64,000 nucleotides of DNA, taken from assembly GCF_010389155.1 (NCBI RefSeq), contig NC_057762.1, positions 34,656,055-34,720,054 of the forward strand, written 5' to 3'. The translations under genes and the position numbers were made by a program. Position 1 is the stretch's first letter, and each line of letters starts with the position of its first letter. Shown here piece after piece: positions 1 to 11,490 of this stretch. The stretch is from Erigeron canadensis (taxonomy: Eukaryota; Streptophyta; Magnoliopsida; Asterales; Asteraceae). The notes beneath the pieces were generated by a model. The model was not told the DNA's origin. It was given only the letters and a program-made list of their open reading frames with translations, and ran no database searches.

Positions 1-204
1 ACAAATTGCACCGTTGTCTATGGTCAAAAGTTATTATGTGCCACTACCCAATGTATACGTTAATTGTCTAACAAAAGTTCAGAAAACTAAAACAAAAGTT
101 GAATAAACATATAAATAGCAGCATCATTGGATGGGTATCATCAATTAAAAGTGATTGAAAAAAAGTGTTGATCAATTCAGTAGTTTAGAAAGAGAGATAA
201 CAGG

Positions 205-1842
205 TCATGAGCTACCATTGGAACTGCTATTGCCAGTTGACCACCTCCTCAAAACGCTAGCCACGAAGCTCCTTCCTCCAAAAAGCCCAAACCTTGTCTT
301 GAAAACAGACCCCCGGCCACTAGCGCTAGTAGTCAGCGACTCAGGTTGAGCAGCAGCTACAGGCGGGAACTCCACCACGTCGTCTTGGGCACCACCACTT
401 TCACTCGCACTTGCATCCACAGTTTCAACCTCAACGGCACACACATCCAAATTAACCACCAGCGAACCCCTCCTAGCCCTGAGCCAATCCCCAACTTCGA
501 CAGTCACATTTCTACACTTCTTGACCTTAATCTTAACCAGATTAGGACATCCCCAAGCAAAAGCCTCGATCCCTTCATCGGATACAGGACACCCCTTAAT
601 ACACAACTTCTTCAACGCAACACATTTGGACGCAATACAAGAAATCTCCCCATCTGCAATCGTTTCGCTCCCACACAAGGCCAACCTCTCCAACTTCTGA
701 CAATTCATAGCAATTGCTTCTAAACTAATGGAATTCGGATTGACACCGATCAAAACCAACTCCTGCAAGTTGACACTATGTTTAGCAATTGCAATCAAAG
801 CCTCGTTGCCAATCCGATTAGTCTTCCATCCATCGATATGAAGCTTCCTCAAATACTTGCACCTCTCGGCAATTGAAACAACACCGACATTACTACAATC
901 AGGAGTCTTGACAATATGCAATATCTCCAAATTCACACAATTCGACAAGGCGGAAAGGCCCACATCACTGACCTGAAGCCTTTCCAAATGAACTTCACTC
1001 AAACAATTATTATCCGAAATCATTTCAAGCAGCTTATCCCAATCCCCCAAACACCTCAACAACTTCAAAGTTTTCAGCTTTTTCGCACCCGCAATCAAGG
1101 GTCCGAAAAACTGACCGTTATAAATCTCCTTCAAGTAAACCGACTTCAACGTCGCAGCAGCAGCGCCGGGACCGACGGATTCCGGCGACGCGGCGTCGTT
1201 GACGCCACGTAAGCGCTTAACAGAAAGCTCTTCAAGGGTGCTACAGTTGTCTAAGAAGGCGTTGATGCCTTTAGCACCAAACATACAAGATCCACAGCTG
1301 AATTTCTTTAATTTTTTACAGTTGAGACCCAAAGAAGACATACCGATTTCAGTGACCTCGCGGCAGCCACGGATTTTGAGGCGCGTGAGATTTTGGCAGC
1401 GGAGAGAGATGAGAATCAAAGCGGCGTCGTTTAGGCTGACGGATCTGCGGTCGCAACGTAAGGAGAGTTTGGTGACGGAATCGAAACGGGAGAAAAGAGA
1501 AGGGATGAATTGAAGGATTTCGGATTGGGCGTTGAGAGCGAGACGGTGTCTGCTTTGGCCTTCTACGATCAAAAACCTCTTGGAAACGAGGGAACAACGC
1601 TTCCTGTCTCCCGGATTTAGAAATTGGAAAATTAGGGCTAAACAATCGTCTGGTATTTCACCCGTGTAATCTACATCTATATCTATATGTATATTATTGT
1701 AAGATATAGCGTCATCGTGATGTATGTAATTGATATTATTATTTTTCACTTCAGATCCAGAGGCTGTTGCTGAATATATTAAAGTGATGGGCCGATTGTG
1801 AGTTGACCCGGAGGGAGATGGTGCAGATTGCGATTGACCCAT
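205..1842 (-). CDS. F-box/LRR protein, SKIP2/VFB type
   Basis: Single-exon 545-residue protein. The F-box is at about residues 61-103 (starting GEIPDDCLALIFQFL), followed by leucine-rich repeats of the cysteine-containing type (LxxLxIxxC) to about residue 455, and a serine-rich low-complexity tail. The N-terminal MGQSQSAPSPSG, the F-box position and the single exon match the plant VFB/SKIP2 family. These proteins bind SKP1-like proteins and act as substrate receptors of SCF ubiquitin ligases; VFBs in Arabidopsis are linked to auxin responses and lateral root growth. The start is the first ATG of the open frame and matches the family N-terminus. The frame is intact. The residue 30-60 linker, rich in Asn, His and Asp, looks fast-evolving. 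The substrate cannot be told from sequence. Confidence 0.93.
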   Translation of the reverse strand: MGQSQSAPSPSGSTHNRPITLIYSATASGSEVKNNNINYIHHDDAISYNNIHIDIDVDYTGEIPDDCLALIFQFLNPGDRKRCSLVSKRFLIVEGQSRHRLALNAQSEILQFIPSLFSRFDSVTKLSLRCDRRSVSLNDAALILISLRCQNLTRLKIRGCREVTEIGMSSLGLNCKKLKKFSCGSCMFGAKGINAFLDNCSTLEELSVKRLRGVNDAASPESVGPGAAAATLKSVYLKEIYNGQFFGPLIAGAKKLKTLKLLRCLGDWDKLLEMISDNNCLSEVHLERLQVSDVGLSALSNCVNLEILHIVKTPDCSNVGVVSIAERCKYLRKLHIDGWKTNRIGNEALIAIAKHSVNLQELVLIGVNPNSISLEAIAMNCQKLERLALCGSETIADGEISCIASKCVALKKLCIKGCPVSDEGIEAFAWGCPNLVKIKVKKCRNVTVEVGDWLRARRGSLVVNLDVCAVEVETVDASASESGGAQDDVVEFPPVAAAQPESLTTSASGRGSVFKTRFGLFGGRSFVASVLRRWSTGNSSSNGSS

Positions 1843-2126
1843 TTTCAGCTGGCTGCTCAGGTAGTGGTATAAAAAATGTGAAATGAAATTGTGTTTTTTG
1901 GGGGGGTGGTAAAGAAAGAAAGAAAGGATATATGGGGGAAGATGAAAAGAGGGGTTCGTGGAAAAGTAAGAAGAGACCCGTCAAACGGGCGGAATGAATC
2001 GTGAACGGGGGTGGCTGGGGCTGCTCGGTGGAGTGAGTTAGACTTCAAGATGTTGAAAGCTTTTTAAACGGTTCAATTATTCATTTCCCGACATACACTA
2101 TCTTTTCTTTTTTTCTTTCTTTTATA
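1843..2126 (-). promoter_or_regulatory. Leader and candidate TATA box of the F-box gene
   Basis: Read on the minus strand, TATAAAAG lies at 2126-2119, about 277 bases upstream of the start codon. It is followed by a leader rich in C and T, which would fit a 5' UTR of roughly 240 bases. Transcription start is inferred only. Confidence 0.35.
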
Positions 2127-2585
2127 CGAGTACTTTTTATATATGTATAAATCTTCTATCTCTAGCACTATAATAGATTGTAAAATAATTGCTATCAATA
2201 AATTACGTACGTCTATATTTTATTTTTACAAAATGGATTATCTTCTATATGTAATACATTATAAAAAATTAATTTTCTCATTAATCTAAATATACCTTTA
2301 ACTTTTAAAATAAATACATTACATCTTTTACAATAATATAATCTACGCAACTTGTCATTGTCACCACCACTAATCGTCGTTGTTGCCACCTTCATCTGTT
2401 GCTACCGCCGCACCACGCGTGTATTACTTTAGTTATTAATAGCATGTACGCGTACATAACGACGATAATAAGATATTCACGTAACACAAATTTAAAAAAT
2501 ATAACCTAATATATATAAAAATTGAGCACTCTTTATGCTTTTATCCAATGATTTACGAGTACATAATACTTTTATAACATTGTAA
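2127..2585. other. Intergenic, AT-rich
   Basis: No gene seen. The stretch around 2350-2425 with repeated CACC and GCCGC ending in a CG-rich palindrome-like tail resembles Helitron 3' regions elsewhere in the window, but no start or CTAG end could be fixed. Confidence 0.4.
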
Positions 2586-2804
2586 GGGGCATTTGTTTTT
2601 ACGTTTATAAAATAGATTATGCATTTAAAATTGCATTTTGAAAAAGCATGTTCTACCCGTTTTTCTCAACAGCATTTTATTAGCGTCTTCTTTCTAATAA
2701 AACGTATTTAATCGCTTATTTTTTCAAACTCTTTTTTTCATTATTTGCGTTATTCAAATGCAATAAACAGATTATCAACTTAAAATGTAGTCACAAACAT
2801 CCTT
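2586..2804. mobile_element. Small MITE, family with a copy at 55359
   Basis: A 219-bp element with terminal inverted repeats (GGGGCATTTG at left, CAAACATCC at right), flanked by TAA at 2583-2585 and 2805-2807. The inner sequence (AATAGATTATGCATTT, then CGCTTATTTTTTCAAA) is shared with 55359-55519. A 3-bp TAA duplication and short inverted repeats suit a Tourist/PIF-Harbinger derived MITE. Confidence 0.6.
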
Positions 2805-2807
2805 TAA

Positions 2808-3226
2808 ATCAAAGAACGGTTCATCGAGAAGGATTCTAGTCCAGCGTCAACTCTAACCTCAAGTATACTTTCATTAAAATAGGAGCTTTAATTTACATGT
2901 ATAGAAGTATCAACCTTTGACTTTTGAATACAAATGGAGATGTCGTTATCATTGACGACCGGCTAACCAAAAAGAAACGAAGAAGAAGTCATTTGAAATT
3001 TCAATCATAGTATGTTGACAATATTCCATTTACGAGTAGATCAACTGTTGAATTTAACTTTTTCCGGTTATACATTTTAAGTAAGGAAAATGATGACCAT
3101 AGCATGGGAGTAAAAAATAAAGCTTACAAATCGTAAAATCAGACCGAACGAAACCTAAGAAAAAAATAAATGAGTGAAAAACCAACCCGAATGTGATTCT
3201 GTAAACATATATGTATATAGTGTTAG
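2808..3226. other. Intergenic, no gene seen
   Basis: AT-rich DNA without a supported coding region, repeat or RNA gene. Confidence 0.5.
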
Positions 3227-3489
3227 GTTAAATTAGGGACTACTTAAATTAGGGACCATTAGGGACATGTAACTTACACATGTGTAAATTAGGGACATGT
3301 GTAAGTTAGACGACTTACACATGTGTAAATTGTACTTACACATGTGTAAGTTGTGGTGACGACTGTCGCTGTCGGCGGAAAATCATGGTGTTCGGAGATG
3401 ATGGTGGTGGTGGTGGTCGGAGATAGTGAAAAATGAATGATTGAGAAGTGTCATTAATAGTCCCTAAAATAAAGAGTTTCTTATTTAAC
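3227..3489 (-). mobile_element. MITE of the ACTTACACATGTGTAAGT family
   Basis: The ends GTTAAATTAGGGAC and the reverse complement of TTATTTAAC form imperfect inverted repeats. The interior has GGTGGTGGTGGTCGGAGAT and several copies of the palindrome ACTTACACATGTGTAA. It matches 51275-51576 in the opposite orientation over nearly its whole length, so this is a dispersed mobile family. No transposase is present. The three-base-periodic Asp/His-rich reading frames inside are not genes. Confidence 0.6.
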
Positions 3490-3498
3490 TTTTCTTTA

Positions 3499-3523
3499 TG
3501 TGTGTGTGTGTGTGTGTGTGTGT
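3499..3523. repeat. (TG)n microsatellite
   Basis: About 12 uninterrupted TG units, directly after the MITE. Confidence 0.9.
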
Positions 3524-3718
3524 ATAGGGTAGGGTTAATGTGAACCATGAGAACCAATAGTTTTCCTCCCTCTTTCTTCTTTTTTGCGTGGTTTTTAATA
3601 TTTTTAATTTTTATTTTTCATTTTTTGAAACTTTTTTTTGTTTTTCATTTTCTTTTAACAAAAACCATTCCAAAAAAAAAAAAATATTGTAAGAAATCAT
3701 ATGGGTTACTTGTTAAGA

Positions 3719-3870
3719 AAATGTATGGATACGGTACTGACGTTCCCCTACATCCATTCTAAAGGGGTTGTCACCGGACGCATATGGGAATTGCATGAAT
3801 TTCATGGGCGGCGATCCAAGAGATGGACAGCAACCTTTATAATTCTAAGGGCAAAGCCCTTAGAGATGAT
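3719..3870. repeat. Dispersed segment repeated inverted at 4425-4530
   Basis: The pieces GGATACGGTAC, CGCATATGGGAAT and GGCGGCGATCCAAGAGATGG recur in reverse complement inside the foldback element at 4145-4772. Function unknown. It has no convincing reading frame. Confidence 0.5.
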
Positions 3871-3954
3871 TTTTCAATAGTTCTCATGGTTCTCACCATA
3901 TATGTTGGTTCTCACTTGATCCCTTCACTGTATAGGGGTATATATATATATATA

Positions 3955-4135
3955 TAGGGAAAATGATGGGTACTTTCAATTGTACCCAAGCATATGCACA
4001 GCAAAGACAAAAAAAATTAAAATAATTACATTTTAGCACCTTAACTTTTTTACATATTCAAAAATGCCCCCTGATTTTAAGCTATGTTGTACCCAAGCAT
4101 AGGTACAGCCGTTGTACGTATGCTAAGCCCATATA
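3955..4135. repeat. Small repeat with GTACCCAAGCATA direct copies
   Basis: TTGTACCCAAGCATA occurs at both ends of a short AT-rich segment (about 3980 and 4090). This looks like a short MITE or its remnant. No target duplication could be fixed. Confidence 0.3.
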
Positions 4136-4144
4136 TATATATGA

Positions 4145-4772
4145 AAGTTATTTGTAGTACATGTACTTTTTATAGTATATGTGTAAGTTAACTTACACTT
4201 CTTCTTCCTTCTTCCTTCCATCTCCGACCACCACCATAATCCTCCGGCGACAGCGACCATCTCCGGCGAGACTTACACATGTGTAAGTACAACTTTTTTA
4301 GTATTTTAGGGTTTAAAATTTATAGGTTTTTTCCTTCGCGAGACAACCACCACCAGCCACCATCATCTCCGACCACACGAACCGCGGCACCGGCAGCAAG
4401 GGCTTCGCCCGTACCGTAGCAAACCGTCACCATCTCTTGGATCGCTGCCCATCAAATCCATATGATTCCCATATGCGGCCCTTGACGGTCAATTTAGAAC
4501 GGATAAGGGCCTCTGGCCCGTACCGTATCCACCTGAAAACGAACCTGATTCTCGCCAGAAAGTTAACTTACACATGTGTAAGTTAACTTACACATGTGTA
4601 AGTTAACTTACACATGTGTAAGTCTCGCTGGAGATGGTCGTCGTCGCCGGATAATCATGGTAGTGGTCAGAGATGATCATGGTGGTGGTCGGAGATGGAA
4701 GGAAGAAGGAAGAAGAAGTGTGTAAGTTAACTTACACATGTACTATAAAAAGTACATGTACTACAAATAACT
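4145..4772. mobile_element. Long-armed foldback element
   Basis: Near-perfect arms of about 130-150 bp. The left begins AGTTATTTGTAGTACATGTA, and the right ends with its reverse complement. Each arm contains the purine or pyrimidine tract GGAAGGAAGAAGG and a GGTGGTCGGAGATG block. Between the arms lie three head-to-tail copies of a 22-bp unit built on the palindrome ACTTACACATGTGTAAGT (4562-4623) and a GC-richer core shared with 3719-3870. There is no coding capacity. It is related to the 3227 and 51275 elements through the palindrome. Confidence 0.6.
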
Positions 4773-4799
4773 CACCCTATATATATAGAAAAAAGTGAA

Positions 4800-4953
4800 G
4801 GTGTGGTTGTCATGTACCTAAGTTAAGTATAGAATCCCTAGCACACAAATTTTTTAATGATTTAAATAAATAATTAGGCCCCTATTTTTTTTATGGATTA
4901 AAAAGTAAAATGTGAGAGTTTTTATAGTTAAGATAGGTATATGACAACCACAT
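4800..4953. mobile_element. MITE with GTGTGGTTGTCAT ends
   Basis: A 27-bp imperfect terminal inverted repeat (GTGTGGTTGTCATGTACCTA against ATGTGGTTGTCATATACCTA on the other strand) encloses AT-rich DNA with TTTTATGGATTAAAAA. The same core recurs at 51047-51212. Confidence 0.6.
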
Positions 4954-5215
4954 GCTTCCTACCCTCACATATGTGACTTGAGTTTATAATTATTTTAGTT
5001 ATTTTCTTTCTAAGACTATGGCTAAGGATAAGAGAGGAACCGTAGCCTGGTACCACAATTGGATACCTATCGACTCCCCCGTAACGGTACAATACCTCCA
5101 TCCTAATCCCCACATGGTCTGGGCATCCTAAAGGATCTAACCCGCATCTTTGAAACTTTACATGTGGGTATAAAGTATAGACTTCATTGATAATAGCTAA
5201 GGAGTACCTTAAATG

Positions 5216-5303
5216 AATTATTTTTTATGTCAAGCGAAGATCGAACTCGAGACTTTAAGGTCAACAAGTGCTTCTCTCATCACTAGGCCAACTTCTTGTT
5301 GAT
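5216..5303 (-). mobile_element. tRNA-like SINE head
   Basis: On the minus strand an A-box-like TGGCCTAGTGATGAGAG and a B-box-like GAGTTCGATCTTC lie at tRNA-like spacing, followed by an AT-rich tail. No cloverleaf is formed, so this is read as a SINE fragment and not a tRNA gene. Confidence 0.45.
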
Positions 5304-6685
5304 TTCTTTTTAAAATTGTGATTATCTTCAAATGTATTAAGTTCTATTTTGCTCCTAATCGAGAGGATAGTTTAGGACTTAGTTGTCTTTATTAATTAAT
5401 TGCCACATATATATCTCTTAATATTTGATATATTTTCATGCCATGCATGATGCCACATAATACCTAAAATATGTTAGTTAAGTTCTAAATTACTCCTATG
5501 CTTGTTTTAGACTTTTAGTTGTATTTTTATTATTTATAATAATCTAAAATCTAATAGTTAAAGTTAATCATAGCCACTTAATATTTTTCAAATGGTTTTT
5601 GTTATATAAAGATCTATTTTTTTTTTATCATTATAATAAGTTTTTTATTGCAATTTTAAAGACTATCATTATATTATTTTTTTTGTGTCAAAGACAATAT
5701 CAAATACATTTCAGTTTTTAATGTTCTACGAGTATTAAAAATAACATATATTACTTATTTATTATAATATTGGACGATTTAATATATAGTATACAAATAT
5801 ACTTCTACAAACATTTATTAACCTTTTATTTAACAATAGAATTATGTATTAAATGTTAGAAATCAAAAATACATACTCTAGTCTCTTATCGGGGTTTTAG
5901 TTGCGAGGAGTGTAAAATGAGTGAAAATACTCACACTGTCTACACATTACGGCAAAGCCTAAACAAATATTCATGACATTAGAAAACTTTATAGAATTCT
6001 CTTTAGGTGTTGTTCTTTGTACGACTAAACCTTATTTTTGTTTTGAAAAAATATGTAGGTTTGGACATGGGCCTCCTTGAAGACATATATGATTAAGTTA
6101 AGGAATTTGAATGTTTTAAACATTTGATAGATGATTTATGGGCCAGTTTAGTGTAGTAGACCATGATAGTTTTGACCCATTTGTTTTGATAATATGGACG
6201 ATGTTTAGCTTATGTTTTAATCTTAAACAAATGATGCATATTTGAAACCTCCTAGCTAACTAATTTGATTAGCATATAAACAATAAGCTGATGACACCCT
6301 ATAAGGCTATGAGAACATAACCTTTACACTAGGAGAGGTGGATGGACCAAGTGATGAGTACACTACCACCAAAAAATCGTTCCTGATGACAAGTTTGCGT
6401 TCACAAAACTACAATTATAAAGGGCTACGCAATAAAATGACGAATAAATAACCTCACTTTACAAGCTCTTTCCTAAACTACAGCAAGTAAATGATATTTA
6501 GATCAATTATCTACTAATCCAGGCCTAAGTCTTTAATTATTTCTTACAAGCTTTGTCAAAACAATCATAATTTCGTTTTTCTATCATGAACATTAAGACC
6601 AATTTTCAGAAAGATGCACACGAGATAGGATTTAGGCTGACGTCGGCTTAATGGCATTCACGGAAAAAGTCAAATAAGAAGTTAA
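5304..6685. other. Intergenic, no gene seen
   Basis: AT-rich, with scattered short homopolymers. No coding, RNA or clear mobile-element signal was found. Confidence 0.5.
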
Positions 6686-6965
6686 GGTCGCGTTTGGTTC
6701 ACATAATGTGTTTATCTATCAAAAGAATTGGAATATGAAAGAATAGATTTTGACGTAATGTTTTTTATTTTTCGAGAATTCAAGTAACGGAAGGAATGAA
6801 GTTCCTTCTCCCATCTCCAAAGAATAGAGATTCCATCAAATGATGGAATGTTTACATTCTAACGGAATGAAATTCCTTCATCTTTAAACAACAAAACGCA
6901 CTAAGGAATGAAATTAAATTCCAATTCCATCAGATTTCATCAAATTCTGTGAACCAAACGCGACC
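6686..6965. mobile_element. Tourist-like MITE (GCGTTTGGTTC family)
   Basis: The ends GGTCGCGTTTGGTTCAC and GTGAACCAAACGCGACC are perfect inverted repeats. The interior has the family's repeated GGAATG and ATTCC words. Flanking TTA is not preserved on both sides. Same family as 9468, 25683 and, more distantly, 46142 and 51883. Confidence 0.75.
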
Positions 6966-7133
6966 CGAGCATTCTAGTATCATATGGTATATAGATTGTA
7001 AGTATATTTATGTATGTATATGGATATTTCTCTACAAGGTAAAGGCTAAATATCGCACATTTGATATCGTAGAGACAATTCTGAAACATATAGTTAGGAC
7101 TATTGTTTTCTACTTTCTAGTTATGTTTATCTT

Positions 7134-7962
7134 AGGCTAAGAGGAGTGAAGTTGTCGGAGATTGAGCTACTTGCATCAGAGCGTGCCATGTGACCTCCTG
7201 GATTGTTAGGGGTTGTTTGGGAAAAAAAAGTGAGAGTGGAGTTGTTTGAATGGTGAGTTAGGGTAATAATTATTTTTTTTTCTTTGTTTAGATTATTATT
7301 AAAAATACACTTTATTATAACAAAATAAAATATATTTCATAATTAAAAATAGAAATAGTAATACAAAAAATTACAAAGAAAATAAAAAAACACTCCAATA
7401 AAAATACAAATAGAAAAACAAAAAATAAAATAAATAGAAAACACACCATAATAAATAAAAAAAAAAACAAAATACACTTTAGTCGTCGTCACTAAGGGAA
7501 GAATCAATTTCAGGCGGAACGTATTCTAAAAAATGGTCTACCTTCATCGTTCTCTTCCTCCGCGGCTTGTAGCATTGTACCAATAGTCATAGCAACCGCA
7601 CTATTGATTGCCTCATCTCTAGATCTGTCGAACCGTTTGAACCATAATCGGAACTTGATGTCGAAAGTAAATCATATACATCATCCATATTGTAAGATAA
7701 TATACTAATAAGTAGATTTGTGTGAAATAAAATGTTAAATGTATTGGTTTAAACATAGATAAAAAAATAGATTAATAAAAAAAAAAGTTTTTTTTTTACT
7801 AGAAAATGTCGTTGAGAACGACTAGTTTGAAAAAGGTGGGCTCGGTCAAACATATTTGAAGCAAACTAGAGAAGTCGCTTGAAGGGGGGATCGTCGGGGT
7901 ACTGTAGCCGGCGAACCACCTTGGATCACCTATCACCCCGCCACACTCCTCTTAAGCTTACC
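7134..7962 (-). mobile_element. Internally deleted PIF/Harbinger element
   Basis: CTAAGAGGAGTG at the left and CACTCCTCTTAAG at the right form short inverted ends. On the minus strand near 7693 an ATG opens a frame beginning MDDVYDLLSTSSSDYGSNGS. After one frame change it continues as NSAVAMTIGTMLQAAEEEND. This acidic start resembles the N-terminus of plant Harbinger transposases (ALP1-like). The rest of the transposase is missing and replaced by A-rich DNA. It would be mobile only in trans. Exact ends and target duplication are uncertain. Confidence 0.55.
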
Positions 7963-8089
7963 TTGTTAGCTTTTAAATGCATATATGCATAGAATAACGA
8001 TCTCGTAGTCTTGACATACTTATATTGTTATAATTAGTTACAATTTTTAGGGATCCCATTTGTTTAATTTCAACCAAAGTATATATACA

Positions 8090-8325
8090 TTTTTTTCTTT
8101 TGAAAGGTGAATTTCGCTTTAACTTCGTGCGTGATTCGACAGCAAGAAATCTAACATACGCTTTATTAACCGGGTCTGTGCTAGAGAGCTCTCTCAAAGT
8201 ATAAATGTCTATTTTAAATACCCAATTGGAGGAAAACCCCGACTAATTCGTCCGAAAGCACGACGATTAATAAGAGTAAACTATGTCCCCTCAGACTTGA
8301 ACCTAAGTATACCCAAACTAATATC
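8090..8325 (-). mobile_element. SINE, family A, 5'-truncated copy
   Basis: On the minus strand the body words GTATACTTAGGTTCAAG, CTCTCTAGCACAGACCCGG and GTCGAATCACGCACGAAG are shared with copies at 17250, 40826 and 42470. The copy ends in an A-rich tail (TTTTTTTCTTTT on the plus strand). The tRNA-like head is missing. Confidence 0.6.
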
Positions 8326-9467
8326 TTATAAAAAAACTACTTATATCTTAAAGCTCAAACCAAAGTATCTGATACATTGTGTCAATAGGGACTAGAATAT
8401 CGACATTGTTTTTAGTTCAACAACTTTATTTGTTGCATTTATTTCAATGTAACCATTCATATTGATTTTGATTGATTTATTCAAACCATTCATATTGTGA
8501 ACCCGGCCTATAGGTTGTGTTAGTTTAAGGTATAGAACAAATTTGTCCTAAAATTTGAGGTAGGTATCCGATCTCTATGTCGAGTGTCGACATTGTTCCA
8601 TTGTCTAGTTGCGCAGTCAGCTTTATTTATCCAATATATTTCGGATCTGACGTAAGCTGGTTAAGGTATTTAATGTTACTTTTTTTTTGCCGTTTACATG
8701 ATATTCTATAAAAATAATGTTACTTTGACTAATTTATTATAAATTACACTGTAGAAATGCCAGGAAGTAGCAGGAGTAGAAAAAATGGGATCAGAAGACT
8801 AGAAACATACAACTCTCGTAAAGAGGAAGAAATGCAGCCAAACATCAAGGGTTGTGGTTCTCACGATGTTCGGTTTTTAATGTCTGTCCATTTAATTTGT
8901 TTTTATATCATCAAACTAGTACATTATTAGTTTAAGTCTTTAAAGATGTGTTAATTGACTATTTGAGTATAATAATGATTGATGCCAATATACAATAATG
9001 TACGAGTAGTCTGTAAAATTATTCTTGAAAACAAAGTGATTACTTCTCCAATTATTCTTAAATGAGTACATAGCATATGATTTTATACATGTTTGAGCAA
9101 AACTTCTGGAGCACAACTAATTTCTGTTGAACCTTTATATATACTTTTGGGAGTTTACAACTATGTTAATCCGTAACATAATGTTATGGATTATGGTCAA
9201 ATTCTAGGTCAAGACAATAATTGATCGAATCAGGAAGTTTCACAGTTATAATTGGAGGTTTCAACTTACAGTTACATTAAGAACTCTATATAACTGCGGA
9301 ATTAATGGAAGAAAATTGTTATCCGAGCTTCTTTAATGAAAACAAAAAAGTCTAATGAGGATTTGATTCAATCGACTTCTACATGTCATGGATGTCTTGC
9401 TTTTCTTGCATCATGTGGATCAAAGTATATATGCATCAAGACACATTGACACCAAGACGAAGTCTTA
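8326..9467. other. Intergenic, no gene seen
   Basis: AT-rich sequence. No supported feature. Confidence 0.5.
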
Positions 9468-9749
9468 GGGCGCGTTTGGTTCGCGGAATGTTTTTGGAAG
9501 GAATAGAATCTTTCAAAGGAATTGGAATCTGAAAGAATGGAATTTGACGGAATGTTTTTGATTTTTTTAATATTCAAGTGAGGGACGGAATGAGATTCCT
9601 TCCCCCATCCCCAAGGAATGGAGATTCCATCAAATGAGGGAATGTTAACATTCTAACGGAATGTGATTCCTCCATCTTTAACCAACCAAACACACTAAGG
9701 AATGAAAATCAATTCCAATTCCATCAAATTCTGTGAACCAGACACGACC
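9468..9749. mobile_element. Tourist-like MITE with TTA duplication
   Basis: Left end GGGCGCGTTTGGTTCGCGG, right end GAACCAGACACGACC. Flanked by TTA at 9465-9467 and 9750-9752, the duplication typical of PIF/Harbinger. 282 bp, non-coding. Confidence 0.8.
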
Positions 9750-9752
9750 TTA

Positions 9753-10112
9753 CACAAGTTCATAATCGAAGAGCAATTTGCTAATTTCTTTTCATATCTA
9801 TAATTACTATCATTTTTATTTTTTTTATTTGGCTAGTTTTATATGTAACCAAATAAAACAAGCTTTTGACAACTGTATAAGGAAACAATTTTTTTTTCGG
9901 GTACAAATGTTTGTCTAGTAGTACATCTCTTTGGGTAAAAATATCAAATTACCATTTTGTCTTCACATATATTTACATTTATAACAAAAGAGATACGTCC
10001 AATGAATTGTTACCCCATAAGTACATTGTATGTTTATGATGGTCGAAATTTAAGGCATAATTAGTTAAGAGATGTGATACATGTGACACTTATATTGGCC
10101 ATACATATATTA
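9753..10112. other. Intergenic, no gene seen
   Basis: AT-rich. Nothing supported. Confidence 0.5.
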
Positions 10113-10915
10113 TCCTTAATATATATATAAAAAAGAAACTTTAATTCGATGAAATTTAACTTTTAATTAGAATCATTAGATCAAATGATGATGTCATATA
10201 CTTTATTTAACTCTTTAAGTTTTATTTTTATTTTATTAAATTTAAATTATTAGTATTTCCTTATTTAAGTTTGTATATAATAATAATTAATTATTTTAAT
10301 GATATAATTATGGAAACTAATATTTTACATCATTTTTTTATCTTTAAAATTAATTTTTAATTTTTCTATAATAAAATTTTTATTTTTTAATGTAATACGT
10401 TTTTATTAAATTATATTTTTTGTATAAGATTTATATCATATAACGAATAAAAGTTGGTGATAAGAATTTTTTATATAAAACTTTTATCATATAACGTTTT
10501 TATTAAATCAATGTTTTGAAAAATGGACCGGATGTCAAACCGGCCTTTTTAATAAAGAACTAAAAAGCAAATATGAAGTTTATAGTAAGTTATCACATAA
10601 TATATCAGGAAAAAAAATGTATGAGAACTACAATGGTACTATGCATAAGTACAGTGACAATGCAGACATATCCGGATGAATAAAAAACATCCAAATAAAC
10701 GAAAACCTTGGTTAGTGAGACCTCTAACAGATGACGTATCCACTTTTCAATTGTCTGGTCATTTTTAACCGGAATCCAAACGACTACTAATGTAACTTCA
10801 TGGTTTTTAGTGGTTTAATTTTAACTTGGTTAAATATTTGTCAATTTATGATATTATAAAAATTTAACATGTCATTAATTATATATGTTTCCCGTATTAC
10901 GCGGGTATAATTTAG
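10113..10915 (+). mobile_element. Non-autonomous Helitron-like element
   Basis: Begins TCCTTAATATATATATAAAA after an A. Ends with the CG-rich hairpin CCCGTATTACGCGGG (10891-10905), then TATAATTTAG, then T. Helitrons insert between A and T, start with TC and end in CTRR a few bases past a hairpin; here the last four bases are TTAG instead of CTAG. No RepHel coding sequence is present. The boundaries rest on these two ends only. Confidence 0.5.
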
Positions 10916-11481
10916 TGTAAATTGTAAAAGATCAATTTAAAATACATAGACGCCATAATTAAATGTAGAACTACTAAATGTACAAAATAACCACAGACCG
11001 AAATTATTTTATTTTAGAGTTTTGCTAATGTTAACTTACGGGCGCCGTTACTAATATACATAAAATAATTACACTTTTATTATAGATTCTAGATGTGACA
11101 TTTGACATAATACGTATTAGTTTTTTCGCAAATTATTGACAGATTTTTGGGTTGTTATTAGAAAAATCATTTATTTTATTTTTGTTTTCAACAAAGTGAA
11201 TTGTTTTAAATTGAATTGTGTTGTCTTTTTTCAAACAAATAAATAGATTAATTGTGCTGTTGAGATTGTACCAAAAACACTACGAAGAGAAAACCGGCAC
11301 ATGGCTCGGTCTTCGTCTTTTTTCATATTTTGAGATTCTGTAATTCGTACGAGTTTTTTAAACCTTTTTGTAATACTCGCGGTTAAAGTCGAGGATCATG
11401 TTGTTTTGTTTTGGTTGTTATTAATTGTAATTGTATTTTCTCTTGTACTCTTTTGAGCATCTAGTACCTAGCAAGTTGTCT
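10916..11481. other. Intergenic, no gene seen
   Basis: AT-rich. No coding or repeat structure recognised. Confidence 0.5.
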
Positions 11482-11490
11482 TTTATTTTA

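Noticed and set aside
346..1513. Open frames on the plus strand across the F-box gene
   Set aside because: They are antisense to a well-supported LRR coding region and have no domain of their own.
3336..3557. Frame with poly-Thr-His and poly-Pro
   Set aside because: Arises from the TG microsatellite and GGTGGT tract in a MITE.
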